From Vibrio sp. S9_S30 (GTDB lineage: Bacteria > Pseudomonadota > Gammaproteobacteria > Enterobacterales > Vibrionaceae): a stretch of DNA of 64,000 nucleotides. Below the pieces are notes generated by a model. That model was not told the DNA's origin. It saw nothing but the letters and a program-made list of their open reading frames with translations, and made no database searches. The translations under genes were made by a program, and so were the position numbers. The stretch is taken from positions 1 to 64,000 of the forward strand of contig NZ_JAAUWT010000003.1 in NCBI RefSeq assembly GCF_014694455.1, read 5' to 3'. This document shows positions 1 to 8,043 of this stretch, in pieces (position 1 is the first letter of the stretch; every line of letters begins with the position of its first letter).

Positions 1-23
1 TCGGTTTGAAGCTTTTGTTAGAG
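1..23 (-). repeat. Partial integron attC site at the window edge
   Basis: The first 23 bases match the terminal arm of the complete attC at 922-1047, including the core bases GTTAGAG. The rest of the site lies outside the window, so the cassette array continues to the left. Confidence 0.7.
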
Positions 24-327
24 CGATACAAACAAAAAACTCGCTTGGCAATGAAGCACTTAGCTTGCATTCAATGAAAGGCATCTTAGCTAACAAAATC
101 TTCTGCAACCAGTCCACAGAACCCAAAACAGCGATTCAGTCGAGAATTTAGGAAAGCTAGCCGGAAACCAAACTTCAAAACCTGATGAAGCTGAATAGAT
201 TTGAAACCTACAACGACTTGGCTTGCGAGAATTTTCCACCTTGGATATGGCTGAGGAAACGAGCTCAAAAGCACTGAAGCCTGCAATTTTCGACTACCTT
301 ATAACCCTTGAATGATCAAAGCGCTAT
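24..327 (-). other. Integron cassette without a convincing gene (copy 1)
   Basis: This roughly 300 bp unit between two attC sites is a diverged copy of the cassette at 1045-1352; by eye about four bases in five agree. A 66-codon minus-strand frame exists (86-286), but the reading frame is not conserved between the two copies and no ribosome site precedes it. I read it as a non-coding or decayed cassette. A promoter or small RNA role is possible but unproven. Confidence 0.55.
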
Positions 328-449
328 AACGCCCGCTTAAGCCGCTGCCAACGCAATACAACGGCTACCGCATTGCGCCTTAAACACAATTCTTACTGCA
401 AACCAAAAATGCCGCGCGTTGGCGGTCGGCTTGAAGCGTTTGTTAGGAG
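324..449 (-). repeat. Integron attC site (VCR-like)
   Basis: Read on the minus strand this 126 bp element begins CCTAACAAACGCTTCAAG and ends CTTAAGCGGGCGTTATAGC, with complementary arms and central CCAACGC/GCGTTGG boxes. That is the layout of Vibrio chromosomal-integron attC sites: R''/L'' and L'/R' boxes, about 125 bp, and an imperfect palindrome. The orientation means that cassettes are read on the minus strand. The stop codon of the neighbouring cassette gene lies in its first arm. Confidence 0.85.
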
Positions 450-907
450 TGGGCTGAACGAGTGCTTCTAGCTTCTTTGTTTGGGTCATGCGGATAACAA
501 TTGGTATATGAAAAAGCCGTATACCTCTTACCAAGGTCGTCCTCGATAATACATTTCATGTTACATGGGTTACCTAATGCACTTCGCCAATAGTGATGGC
601 GATGCTCATAGGCCACTTCAAACTCAATCTCAACGCAAACTGCCTGAAGCCAATTCCGCCGAAGTTCCCTTTTAGCAACTAATTTGTGGAGTATTTCGGA
701 GTACTGCTTGACCATCAGTTCAAAAGACGGGTCATATGGTTCAATTGTTTGAGATAAGAGATCAATTGATACTACTTTAGATTCGAGCAAGTCCACATGC
801 TTATATAACTTACCAATTCCCCAGTAGCCATCAACATCATTGTTCCTACTACAGAATGAACCAATGATACCACTCGCAATACTACCTAACTCCCTTCTGC
901 GTCCCAT
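443..907 (-). CDS. Integron cassette hypothetical protein
   Basis: A 154-residue protein that fills the cassette between two attC sites. I chose the ATG at 907 because GAGG lies four bases upstream; a TTG twelve bases further up is possible but poorer. The stop codon falls inside the downstream attC arm, which is common for cassette genes. The protein has no signal peptide or membrane segment. It is mixed in composition, with a His-rich patch (EHRHHYW, about residues 100-106) and a charged Arg-rich N-terminus. I do not recognise a family. A single gene reading away from the preceding attC in the array direction is the normal arrangement for an integron cassette. Confidence that it is a gene is fair; its function is unknown. 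Confidence 0.6.
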   Translation of the reverse strand: MGRRRELGSIASGIIGSFCSRNNDVDGYWGIGKLYKHVDLLESKVVSIDLLSQTIEPYDPSFELMVKQYSEILHKLVAKRELRRNWLQAVCVEIEFEVAYEHRHHYWRSALGNPCNMKCIIEDDLGKRYTAFSYTNCYPHDPNKEARSTRSAHS

Positions 908-921
908 ATTGCCTCGCAAAC

Positions 922-1047
922 TCCTAACGCCAGCTTAAACCGCAGACAACGCACAAAACAAGCCGCTGCATTGCACCATAAACGCTAAATTCACTGCAAA
1001 CCAAAAATGCCACGCGTTGTTTGTCGGTTTGAAGCTTTTGTTAGAGC
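922..1047 (-). repeat. Integron attC site (VCR-like)
   Basis: On the minus strand it runs from CTCTAACAAAAGCTTCAAACC to a GGCGTTAGGAG end. Its arms, TAACGCCAGCTTAAACCG and the complement of CGGTTTGAAGCTTTTGTTA, pair imperfectly. It aligns along its length with the site at 324-449, including the shared central text CACTGCAAACCAAAAATGC (plus strand). The core GTTAGGAG lies immediately upstream of the cassette gene at 443-907. Confidence 0.85.
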
Positions 1048-1352
1048 GATACAAACAAAAAACTCGCTTGGCAATGAAGCACTTAGATTGCATCCAATGA
1101 ACGACATCTTAGCCAAAGTGAGCTTCTGCAACCAGACCACGATACCCAAAACACCGAACCAGTCGAAAAATTTACAAGTACGATCCGAAAACCAAACTTC
1201 AAAATCCGGAATTTCTAATTGGCATGAAATCCCACAGCAACTTGGCTTGTAGAGAATTTCCCACCTTAGATATGGTTGAGGAATCGAACTCGAAAACACT
1301 GAAGCCAGCAACTTTCGAGAACCTGACAACCCTTGAATTATCAAAGCGCTAT
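1045..1352 (-). other. Integron cassette without a convincing gene (copy 2)
   Basis: This is the second copy of the cassette described at 24-327, bounded on the right by GTTATAGCGC, the same junction found at the other copy. A 117-codon minus-strand frame runs through it into the attC, but it starts with TTG, has no ribosome site and is broken in the other copy. To its right, 1353-1415 looks like a worn-down attC or attachment end rather than a full site. Confidence 0.5.
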
Positions 1353-1699
1353 AACAGCTTATTAGACCGATACTTTACGTCTATCTTAAAAGCCCGTATC
1401 CATCTAACGTGTTAAAACCTAAATCTTTATTTTTTAAAAATCATACGATTATGCCACGAAATTACTTTCGTCGGGTTTAGAAATCTGGAAAATGTCGAGC
1501 TAAAACACAATTGTACAAAAAAGTATCTCGTTGGTTATGTATACAGTAAACCTTAGTGGGTGATCAGGTCATTAAAATGGGGAGTCATAAAGTGTAAAAA
1601 AGCTGCCTGCCTGAGGAGAGACAGGCAGAAAGGTAGCGCTCGGTTATAGGGCAAGGCCATCACCTAAGCTCGATTTCCTAGCACCCAGATATACAGCGT
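1353..1699. other. Gene-free gap between integron edge and catabolic cluster
   Basis: The gap is AT-rich and holds no frame with a ribosome site. The only feature I see is the minus-strand terminator at 1595-1630. No integrase gene is present where a complete integron in this orientation would place one. Confidence 0.5.
1595..1630 (-). terminator. Rho-independent terminator of the catabolic cluster
   Basis: On the minus strand a CTGCCTG/CAGGCAG stem (1628-1622 with 1609-1603) is followed by GCAGCTTTTTTAC. It lies about 70 bases after the maleate isomerase stop codon and closes the ten-gene cluster. Confidence 0.75.
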
Positions 1700-2458
1700 C
1701 TAATAGTTGCCTGAAAGAAGCGACCCAAAACCAGGAACACAAGTATCAATACCCAGCACCTTCATCATTTTGTAGGCGGTTGCAACAGAAGACGAAATAA
1801 CCGGTAAACCAATACGATCTTCAATAGGTTGAATAGAGGGTAAAGAAGGCATCTGTACACACGCAGAAGCCACCAGCACATCCACCCCAGACGTTTGCAG
1901 CTTTTTGGTTATCTCAATCGGTGCGTTCGGGTTTTGGGAGCCTACCTCTAAATTATTCGATATTTCCAATGAAAGGCTATCAACCACTTCAATCCCTTCA
2001 CTTTCAATATAATCAATAACAAGGGCGGTAAGGGGTTTCATATAAGGTGCCAACAACGAGATTCGTTTCGCACCCAAAGCATGAAGCCCTTCAACCAAGG
2101 CCCCTGCACTCGTCACTATAGGGCAAGGGGATCCGTTCTGTGTCGCCACCTCACTTAAACGCTTCTCCGATTCGCGGTGGTACCCCTTCCCCATGCTCAT
2201 TATTGCGACCAAGCAGGCGTATCCCATCACATCGACATGAGCATCGGATAATTCCAACGCACATCGCAAACTGTCGCTGTCCATTTTTTCCAGTTCAGAC
2301 TTCGTTACATTCTTCATTCGCATACGAGAAGAGTGAAACGTAAATCGCTCGGGGTGAACCGTTTCCCGCGCTCGGAAAATCGCTGGCACTTCCGTTTCCA
2401 TTGTAATGTTGGACGACGGAACAATTTGACCAAGACGAAAACGTAACGATGCCGTCAT
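1700..2458 (-). CDS. maiA: Maleate cis-trans isomerase
   Basis: Cofactor-free isomerase of the Asp/Glu racemase superfamily that converts maleate to fumarate in the cytoplasm. At 252 residues it has the normal length for the family. From memory it resembles characterised maleate isomerases closely: the N-terminal GQIVPSSNITMETE stretch, HPERFTFHSSRMRMK near residues 35-49, and both catalytic cysteine regions, GYACLVAIM (C82) and SACVQM (C200). The start codon overlaps the stop of the upstream nitrilase-fold gene (ATGA), with AAGGAG as ribosome site. It is the last gene of the cluster, followed by a terminator. An isomerase dedicated to maleate implies that the pathway upstream releases the cis acid, so ring-fission products are hydrolysed without prior cis-trans isomerisation. 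Substrate assignment is strong. Confidence 0.9.
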   Translation of the reverse strand: MTASLRFRLGQIVPSSNITMETEVPAIFRARETVHPERFTFHSSRMRMKNVTKSELEKMDSDSLRCALELSDAHVDVMGYACLVAIMSMGKGYHRESEKRLSEVATQNGSPCPIVTSAGALVEGLHALGAKRISLLAPYMKPLTALVIDYIESEGIEVVDSLSLEISNNLEVGSQNPNAPIEITKKLQTSGVDVLVASACVQMPSLPSIQPIEDRIGLPVISSSVATAYKMMKVLGIDTCVPGFGSLLSGNY

Positions 2459-3498
2459 AAGTCGCTCTCCTTTGCTGAATGTGTTTTATCTGCGCTCGTC
2501 TCTGGGAAATTGTCCGAGACTTGTGCTTCATCCTCATGAAAATAGGCGGACTTGATTGGGTTGCGATTCACATGAAGTTGAAACACATCGAATCGATTAT
2601 AATGCCCTGTAATATCGTGCATCTGCCTTGGCTGAATGCACTTATTTAAATCAATATCCGCATAAACAATGCCCTCTTCATCAATGAGGGGCTCCCCAAT
2701 GACACGCCCATCGGGGCCAATAAACCCACTGAACGCACTGCTTTTCCGCGTTAACAACGCTTCAGATTCTGGGTGCGTTTCTTTAAACGTGTCGATGATT
2801 TGCTGCGAGATGGTCGAGCAAGACACCGCCGTAAACACCTTTCCTTCAAACGAGTGGGCAGAAGATCGAAGTTTGATGGCTTCTGCCATGTTGTAATCCG
2901 GTGGGGCGACAGGCAGTGAAATGTAGTTAGCTACATGCATCAGCTCCCCCTGAGCAAGCAAAGCGAAGCGTGCCAATGTATTGGTATTTTCGCCACAAGC
3001 TAATGCGCCAAGTGGGCCAATCGACGTTTTATGCACCTTCAATTGTGAACCGTCCCCTGGTGCCCAAGTCAGCTTTTCAGCCCACGTCGGCACCAGCTTG
3101 CGGTGCTTACCCACGATCTTGCCTTCGTCGCTGATGATCACAATGGTGTTATAGAGTGTCCCAACGCCCACCGCACTTCGCTCGTTCACACCAATCACCA
3201 CATTCGCTTTGTAGCGCCCCGCTTGCTGGGCAATTTTTTCGATTTCAGGACCAGGGATCTCAATCGCGCACTTGCACAGCTTTTCATACCAAGGGCTGCC
3301 TTGTGGAGGCGTCATAATCCAGTTCCAATACGGGTAACCGGGAATGAAGACCTCGGGAAACGCGATCAGAGTGGCACCTTCTAACGCCGCTTCCTCAATA
3401 AGATCGCACGCCTTATCAACCGTCGCGTCTGTATCGAGGAAAACAGGCGCAGCTTGAATGGCGGCGGCTTTAAAAACGTTCAGTTCTAATGCTGGCAT
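2455..3498 (-). CDS. Nitrilase-superfamily hydrolase, candidate maleamate amidase
   Basis: Carbon-nitrogen hydrolase of 347 residues with the complete Glu-Lys-Cys triad: E49 in AFPEVFIPGYP, K134 in HRKLVPTW and C168 in ALACGENTN. The family cleaves nitriles or amides through a cysteine thioester. Here the Cys is followed by Gly-Glu rather than the Trp-Glu usual in classical nitrilases. The last about 25 residues are charged and Ser/Thr-rich. It lies between the FAH-family hydrolase (8 bp gap) and maleate isomerase (4 bp overlap). That position suggests hydrolysis of maleamate to maleate and ammonia, a step done by an isochorismatase-fold enzyme (NicF) in nicotinate catabolism. This role is inference; an aryl nitrile such as indoleacetonitrile is an alternative substrate. 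Confidence 0.75.
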   Translation of the reverse strand: MPALELNVFKAAAIQAAPVFLDTDATVDKACDLIEEAALEGATLIAFPEVFIPGYPYWNWIMTPPQGSPWYEKLCKCAIEIPGPEIEKIAQQAGRYKANVVIGVNERSAVGVGTLYNTIVIISDEGKIVGKHRKLVPTWAEKLTWAPGDGSQLKVHKTSIGPLGALACGENTNTLARFALLAQGELMHVANYISLPVAPPDYNMAEAIKLRSSAHSFEGKVFTAVSCSTISQQIIDTFKETHPESEALLTRKSSAFSGFIGPDGRVIGEPLIDEEGIVYADIDLNKCIQPRQMHDITGHYNRFDVFQLHVNRNPIKSAYFHEDEAQVSDNFPETSADKTHSAKESDL

Positions 3499-3506
3499 AA
3501 CGCCCC

Positions 3507-4421
3507 CTACTTCGCCGCAACAACGGAATGTCTAAGGTGCCCTATGTGCTCAAGTTCGGCTTCAATCACATCACCAGGCCAAACCCACTCTTGAGGTTCA
3601 CGGCCAGCCCCGACACCTTCGGGCGTTCCCGTTGCAATAATATCGCCAGGTTCGAGTGTGATCCCTTTGCTTATATCGTGGATGAGTTCGTTCACTTTAA
3701 ACAGCATATGGCGCGTATTGGAATCCTGCTTTGTCACACCGTTCACCTTTAAGCTTAAATCCAAATTTTGCGGATCAGGGATTTCATCTGCCGTTACAAT
3801 ACAAGGTCCAAATGGTGCGAACGTGTCTTGCCCCTTGGAGTAAATCCATTGCCCTGCACGGCGGCAATCTCTGGCACTCATATCAATAAGCAAGCTGTAG
3901 CCAAACACATAATCCAGCGCCGATTCTTTCGACACCCCTTTGGCTTTGGTGCCCATAACAACCGCCAGCTCAACTTCCCAATCCAATTGTTGGGTGATCT
4001 CCGCATTGTGCTCAATCACATCATTCGGGCCGATCACCGTCGTTGGGGGTTTAGAGAATATAACGGGCTCCTTTGGCAGAGCTTTGTCGGTATCCAACGT
4101 ACGGCTCGATTCGGCAACATGCTCAACATAGTTCAAACCGATGCCAAAGATGTTCTTCTTGGGGCGAGGGATCGGAGCCAGCAGCAACGCATTGGCAAGC
4201 GGCGTACAGCTGTCTGTTGGCCAACTTTTACCATGACTTTCAAGCAGCTCAGTAGCAACGCGAACCGCATTCGGGCCCAGTTCGATAAAAGACTGCATAC
4301 AACTTGGCAAATCGACACTGTGGTGGCTTGCGAGTTTGGCGAGATCAATAACTTGGTCATCGACCAACGCCCCTAAACGCGATTCCGATTGTAGGTGCGG
4401 GCGGAAAGTAACAAGACGCAT
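3507..4421 (-). CDS. FAH-family acylpyruvate hydrolase
   Basis: Fumarylacetoacetate-hydrolase-fold enzyme of 304 residues. A divergent N-terminal domain (about 1-90) precedes the metal-binding catalytic domain, with FGIGLNYVEHV, DWEVELAVVMG and the family hallmark GTPEGVG near the C-terminus. Relatives split the C-C bond of fumarylpyruvate or maleylpyruvate to give a C4 acid plus pyruvate. It follows the ring dioxygenase and precedes the nitrilase-fold enzyme and maleate isomerase. With no maleylpyruvate isomerase in the cluster, the expected substrate is the cis compound, maleylpyruvate or its amide. The ribosome site AAAAAGGAAT precedes the ATG by a few bases. An 18 bp repeat lies in the gap before it. 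Confidence 0.85.
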   Translation of the reverse strand: MRLVTFRPHLQSESRLGALVDDQVIDLAKLASHHSVDLPSCMQSFIELGPNAVRVATELLESHGKSWPTDSCTPLANALLLAPIPRPKKNIFGIGLNYVEHVAESSRTLDTDKALPKEPVIFSKPPTTVIGPNDVIEHNAEITQQLDWEVELAVVMGTKAKGVSKESALDYVFGYSLLIDMSARDCRRAGQWIYSKGQDTFAPFGPCIVTADEIPDPQNLDLSLKVNGVTKQDSNTRHMLFKVNELIHDISKGITLEPGDIIATGTPEGVGAGREPQEWVWPGDVIEAELEHIGHLRHSVVAAK

Positions 4422-4430
4422 AATAAATTC

Positions 4431-4476
4431 CTTTTTCGTGTGAACATTCTTTTTCGTATAAACATTCTTTTGGTGG
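4431..4476. repeat. 18 bp degenerate tandem repeat
   Basis: Unit CTTTTTCGTGTGAACATT (4431-4448) is followed by CTTTTTCGTATAAACATT (4449-4466) and a partial third copy. It lies between the dioxygenase and FAH genes and reaches the FAH ribosome site. Confidence 0.8.
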
Positions 4477-4486
4477 TCTATTAACG

Positions 4487-5617
4487 CTAGCGGTTAGAAA
4501 CAGGCTGATGCCCATTGTTCTCTGCTAGCGCTTCCTCTCGGTATAAACCCAGAGCTTCAATGGTTGACAGATCGCTAAAGCAAAACAGGCACGCCTCTTC
4601 CGTATCTGAGGCATTCACGTGTTCATGAAATGCCCATGAAGGTACGCAGAAAATGTCTCTCTCCTTCCAATCGAAACGTTTGCCATTAATAATGGAGTGA
4701 CCTTTCCCTTTCGCAACGTGGTAGATGAAGCTGCCTGTGTGGCGGTGTGCCTTGCCTTTAAACCCAGGACGTAACATCTGCATGCTTGCGCCCATGGTTT
4801 TCATAACATGCCCACCCGTCACGGGGTTGGTGTAATACATCAAAATATCGTCGTAAGGATTGCCATCGGACACGGCAGCCATTCGTGTTAAAGCCTCGTA
4901 GGTTGGCTCCCATTGATATTTGAATAGAGGGGAATACGGTTTGTCCCAATGCACATTTTGTGGACGCAGAGCTCGCCCTCCCCAAAGACCAATGGAGTTA
5001 TCGACGGGCTGAGTCATTGCCTGATTTAGGTCTGGGTGCACCTCATAGAAACCCGCCTCGAACGCGTTAACCAAAGGAATATCAAGCCCATCTTGCCAAA
5101 TACACGGCGTCCCCCCCTCTTCAACCCCATGTTCGTGCCACGTTCCGTTTGGCGTTAATACAAAGTCGTTAGCGCCTAGCGGCATTTTTTGCCCATCGAC
5201 AATGGTGTAAGCACCACGGCCTTCCATAATGAACCTGAGAGCGGAAGAAGAATGCGCATGAGCACTGGCCGCCTCTCCGGGGAACATCACTTGCAGCCCT
5301 GAATACAACCACCCCACCGCAGCCGCCACCTCTTGACGACCAGGATTATTCAGGTAAACAACGCGTCTGCCCGCTTGTTCTGGGGTAACCAATTCCGCTG
5401 ACCTAAGCACTTTGCTGCGAAGGTCTTCGTAACGCCACAGCACCGGCTCAGATTCCGATTTGGGTTCCCACGGCTCTATTTTGTTCGCCACCGTCCAAAG
5501 TGCACCAGTATTGAGCCCTTTGAGATCGTTGTAATAAGAAACCAACTCTGGGGTATCGGCTACATTGGCCCTGCCGATCACATCTTCAATATAATCATCG
5601 TAATTTTCGGTAGACAT
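4487..5617 (-). CDS. Gentisate 1,2-dioxygenase-family ring-cleavage enzyme
   Basis: Bicupin Fe(II) dioxygenase of 376 residues that cleaves a 2,5-substituted benzoate between C1 and C2. The first cupin carries HAHSSSALRF (H120, H122) and TWHEHG (H161, H163), the normal iron-site region. The second has HRHTGSFIYHV and PSWAFHEHVN. The C-terminal GLYREE is typical of gentisate dioxygenases. Length and motifs fit the family well. In this cluster the substrate could be gentisate or, if the nitrogen of anthranilate is retained, 5-hydroxyanthranilate. Cleavage of the latter would give an amide (maleamylpyruvate), which would explain the nitrilase-fold gene downstream. The start has a strong AAAGGAG site. 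The substrate cannot be decided from sequence. Confidence 0.88.
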   Translation of the reverse strand: MSTENYDDYIEDVIGRANVADTPELVSYYNDLKGLNTGALWTVANKIEPWEPKSESEPVLWRYEDLRSKVLRSAELVTPEQAGRRVVYLNNPGRQEVAAAVGWLYSGLQVMFPGEAASAHAHSSSALRFIMEGRGAYTIVDGQKMPLGANDFVLTPNGTWHEHGVEEGGTPCIWQDGLDIPLVNAFEAGFYEVHPDLNQAMTQPVDNSIGLWGGRALRPQNVHWDKPYSPLFKYQWEPTYEALTRMAAVSDGNPYDDILMYYTNPVTGGHVMKTMGASMQMLRPGFKGKAHRHTGSFIYHVAKGKGHSIINGKRFDWKERDIFCVPSWAFHEHVNASDTEEACLFCFSDLSTIEALGLYREEALAENNGHQPVSNR

Positions 5618-5640
5618 GGTGTATCTCCTTTAATTGGATA

Positions 5641-5718
5641 ACGTGTTGTTGTTGGGTAACATGTTGTTAGGTAATGCATTGTTGGGTAACGTATTGTTAG
5701 GCAACGTTCTTGCGTTGG
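5641..5718. repeat. 15 bp degenerate tandem repeat
   Basis: Four consecutive 15 bp units such as ATGCATTGTTGGGTA (5674-5688) and ACGTATTGTTAGGCA (5689-5703), plus a longer first copy, fill the gap between the monooxygenase stop and the dioxygenase ribosome site. Confidence 0.85.
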
Positions 5719-5725
5719 AAAAAGC

Positions 5726-8032
5726 TCACTCCAAGGCTCTGCGATCTTTAGGCAAAGCCGCGAGATAAGGGCGAGGCAGAGGCACTGGCCAATCCATTCG
5801 ATTGCACTCTTCAATCAACCAGTTAGGATTCAGCATGAAAGGACGCGCTAACGCGCACAAATCTGCCCGCCCTGCTGCAATAATGCTGTTGACTTGGTCA
5901 GCGTCGGTAATATTGCCCACCGCAACCGTCGGCACACCGCCTTCATTGCGGATCCGATCCGACATTGGGGTTTGATACATGCGTCCGTAGATCGGTTGTT
6001 GTTCCGGTGTCACTTCACCAGTCGACACGACGATCATGTCGGCACCAGCGTGTTTAAAGAGGCGGGATATTTCTATTGCTTCATCCACCGTTGTACCGTT
6101 TTCCACCCAATCGGTTGCCGAGATGCGAACGGAAATCGGCTTGTCTTCCGGCCAAGCCTTGCGAACGGCAGTAAACACTTCAATAGGGAAGCGGACTCGG
6201 TTCGCTAACGATCCCCCATAGCGATCCGAGCGCGTATTGCTGATAGGCGAAATAAAGCTCGATAACAGATAGCCCTGCCCTGCTTGAAGTTCTAGCCAAT
6301 CAAATCCAGCCTCATCAGCTCGTTTGGCGGCATCCACAAAATCTTGAATCATGTTGACCATGTCTTCGCCCGTCATTTCTCTCGGCACAGGGCTGACGTC
6401 CGGTAGATAAGGAATGGGGGAAGCCGACACCGTCATCCAGTTGCCCTCCTTAAGAGGGTGATCCGGCTTTTCCCAACCGAGCTGAGTAGAACCGCGCCGC
6501 CCCGCATGCCCTAATTGAATCCCAATGCACGCCGCACTGTTTTCATGAACGTAGGTGGTGATGCCTGCCCATTTTCGCTGTTGTTCTTCATTCCAAATCC
6601 CAGCACACCCTTCAGTGACACGTCCATTTTTCGACACCGACACCATCTCGGTCATCACTAGCCCTGCACCGCCTAGAGCGCGAGCGCCTAGGTGCACCAA
6701 ATGCAGGTCTGATGGCATGCCATTATTGGCGCTGTATAAAAGCGTTGGCGACACAACCACTCGGTTAGCCAAGGTGACTCCCCGAGCCTTATATGGGGAA
6801 AACAAAGGCACCGAACTGCCATTGCTAGACACATCACACTGAGACTGTTGCAACCATTTTTCGTAGTGGTTAATCCAAACAGGATCGCGCAAACGGAGGT
6901 TTTCATGGGAGATCCGCTGTGAACGAGTCAATAAAGAATACGCAAATTGCTGAGGCTCCATGTGTTCATAACGTGCCACGTTTTCGAACCATTCCGTCGA
7001 GTTTCTGGCGGCGTTTTGAATCTTCATGACTTCCACATTGCGGATTTTTTTGTAGTATTCCAAACCCGATTGAATGTTCGATTTTGACTGCCTTAAACAG
7101 TGAGTCAGTTCTATGGCGTCTTCTAACGCTAACTTGGTGCCAGAGCCAATCGAGAAATGCGCGGTGTGCGCAGCATCGCCCATAAGCACCAGTGGTACGG
7201 TTTTCTGTGAGTGTTCGTCCGGTTGTATCCAGTGCACCCAGTTCTCGCAAATCACCCTCGGGAATTGGATCCAAATGGCCGAACCGCGTAAATGGGAAGC
7301 GTTGGATATCAGCTTATGGCCGTCTAACCATGGTGAAAACAACTGCTCACAAAATTCGATGCCCTCTTCTTGGCTCATCTTATCAATACCGGCTTTGTGG
7401 AACGTTTCGTCTGTCGTTTCCACAATGAACGTCGAGCGCCCTTCTTCAAACTGATACGCATGAACCTGAAACCAGCCGTACTCGGTAGGCATAAATAAAA
7501 AGGCAAAGGCATCGAAGATCTTTTCCGTTCCAAGCCAAACAAAACGGCACTTTCGCACGTCGATGTTTGGCTTAAAGTCCGATTCGTATTTGGTTCTGAT
7601 GGCGCTATTAATGCCATCAGAAGCGATAATCAAATCGGCATCGTATTCACGAGCCACCTCTTTTTCGTTCTCAACATGGGTTTCAAAAACAAGCTCGACC
7701 CCCAGCTCTTCGCAACGTGCTTGTAAAATATTGAGCAATCTCTTTCGGCCAATACCAATAAATCCATGACCTGAACTGCGAATCGCTTCATCTTTAAAAT
7801 GGATGTCAATGTCACCCCATTTGCTGAATTCGGATTCAATGGTTTTTGCAGACACCAAATCGGCTTTCTGCAAGTTCTCTAATGTGGCGTCGGAAAACAC
7901 TACGCCCCAGCCAAAGGTGTCATACGGCCGGTTTCGTTCAATCACCACAATTCGATTTTCTGGATTTTCAAGCTTCATTAATAAGCCGAAATACAGCCCA
8001 GCGGGTCCCCCGCCAATGCAAACAATATTCAT
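5726..8032 (-). CDS. Aryl-CoA 5-monooxygenase / old-yellow-enzyme fusion
   Basis: Two-domain flavoenzyme of 768 residues. Residues 1 to about 400 form a class A FAD monooxygenase with the dinucleotide motif GGGPAGLYFG (8-17) and a second FAD motif around LMGDAAHTAHFS. From about 405 to 755 there is an old-yellow-enzyme (FMN) barrel with QLGHAGRRGS and the RYGGSLANR motif. This architecture is that of 2-aminobenzoyl-CoA monooxygenase/reductase from Azoarcus evansii and of proteins annotated as bifunctional salicylyl-CoA 5-hydroxylase/oxidoreductase. Expected role: 5-hydroxylation of an ortho-substituted benzoyl-CoA, here probably 2-aminobenzoyl-CoA. It lies next to a 4HBT thioesterase, which would release the free acid for ring cleavage. 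If the reductase half dearomatises the ring, the gentisate-type route would not follow, so that is the weak point. Confidence 0.85.
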   Translation of the reverse strand: MNIVCIGGGPAGLYFGLLMKLENPENRIVVIERNRPYDTFGWGVVFSDATLENLQKADLVSAKTIESEFSKWGDIDIHFKDEAIRSSGHGFIGIGRKRLLNILQARCEELGVELVFETHVENEKEVAREYDADLIIASDGINSAIRTKYESDFKPNIDVRKCRFVWLGTEKIFDAFAFLFMPTEYGWFQVHAYQFEEGRSTFIVETTDETFHKAGIDKMSQEEGIEFCEQLFSPWLDGHKLISNASHLRGSAIWIQFPRVICENWVHWIQPDEHSQKTVPLVLMGDAAHTAHFSIGSGTKLALEDAIELTHCLRQSKSNIQSGLEYYKKIRNVEVMKIQNAARNSTEWFENVARYEHMEPQQFAYSLLTRSQRISHENLRLRDPVWINHYEKWLQQSQCDVSSNGSSVPLFSPYKARGVTLANRVVVSPTLLYSANNGMPSDLHLVHLGARALGGAGLVMTEMVSVSKNGRVTEGCAGIWNEEQQRKWAGITTYVHENSAACIGIQLGHAGRRGSTQLGWEKPDHPLKEGNWMTVSASPIPYLPDVSPVPREMTGEDMVNMIQDFVDAAKRADEAGFDWLELQAGQGYLLSSFISPISNTRSDRYGGSLANRVRFPIEVFTAVRKAWPEDKPISVRISATDWVENGTTVDEAIEISRLFKHAGADMIVVSTGEVTPEQQPIYGRMYQTPMSDRIRNEGGVPTVAVGNITDADQVNSIIAAGRADLCALARPFMLNPNWLIEECNRMDWPVPLPRPYLAALPKDRRALE

Positions 8033-8043
8033 AGGGTGCTCCT

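Noticed and set aside
86..286. 66-codon minus-strand frame in the left integron cassette
   Set aside because: No ribosome site and the frame is not conserved in the sister cassette copy, so I did not call a gene.
991..1344. 117-codon minus-strand frame in the right cassette running into attC
   Set aside because: TTG start without ribosome site, broken in the other copy, and it reads through the attC site.
1353..1699. Integron integrase gene or remnant
   Set aside because: No frame with tyrosine-recombinase features could be found on either strand.
3768..4376. 202-codon plus-strand frame
   Set aside because: Lies wholly opposite the well-supported FAH hydrolase gene and has no ribosome site.
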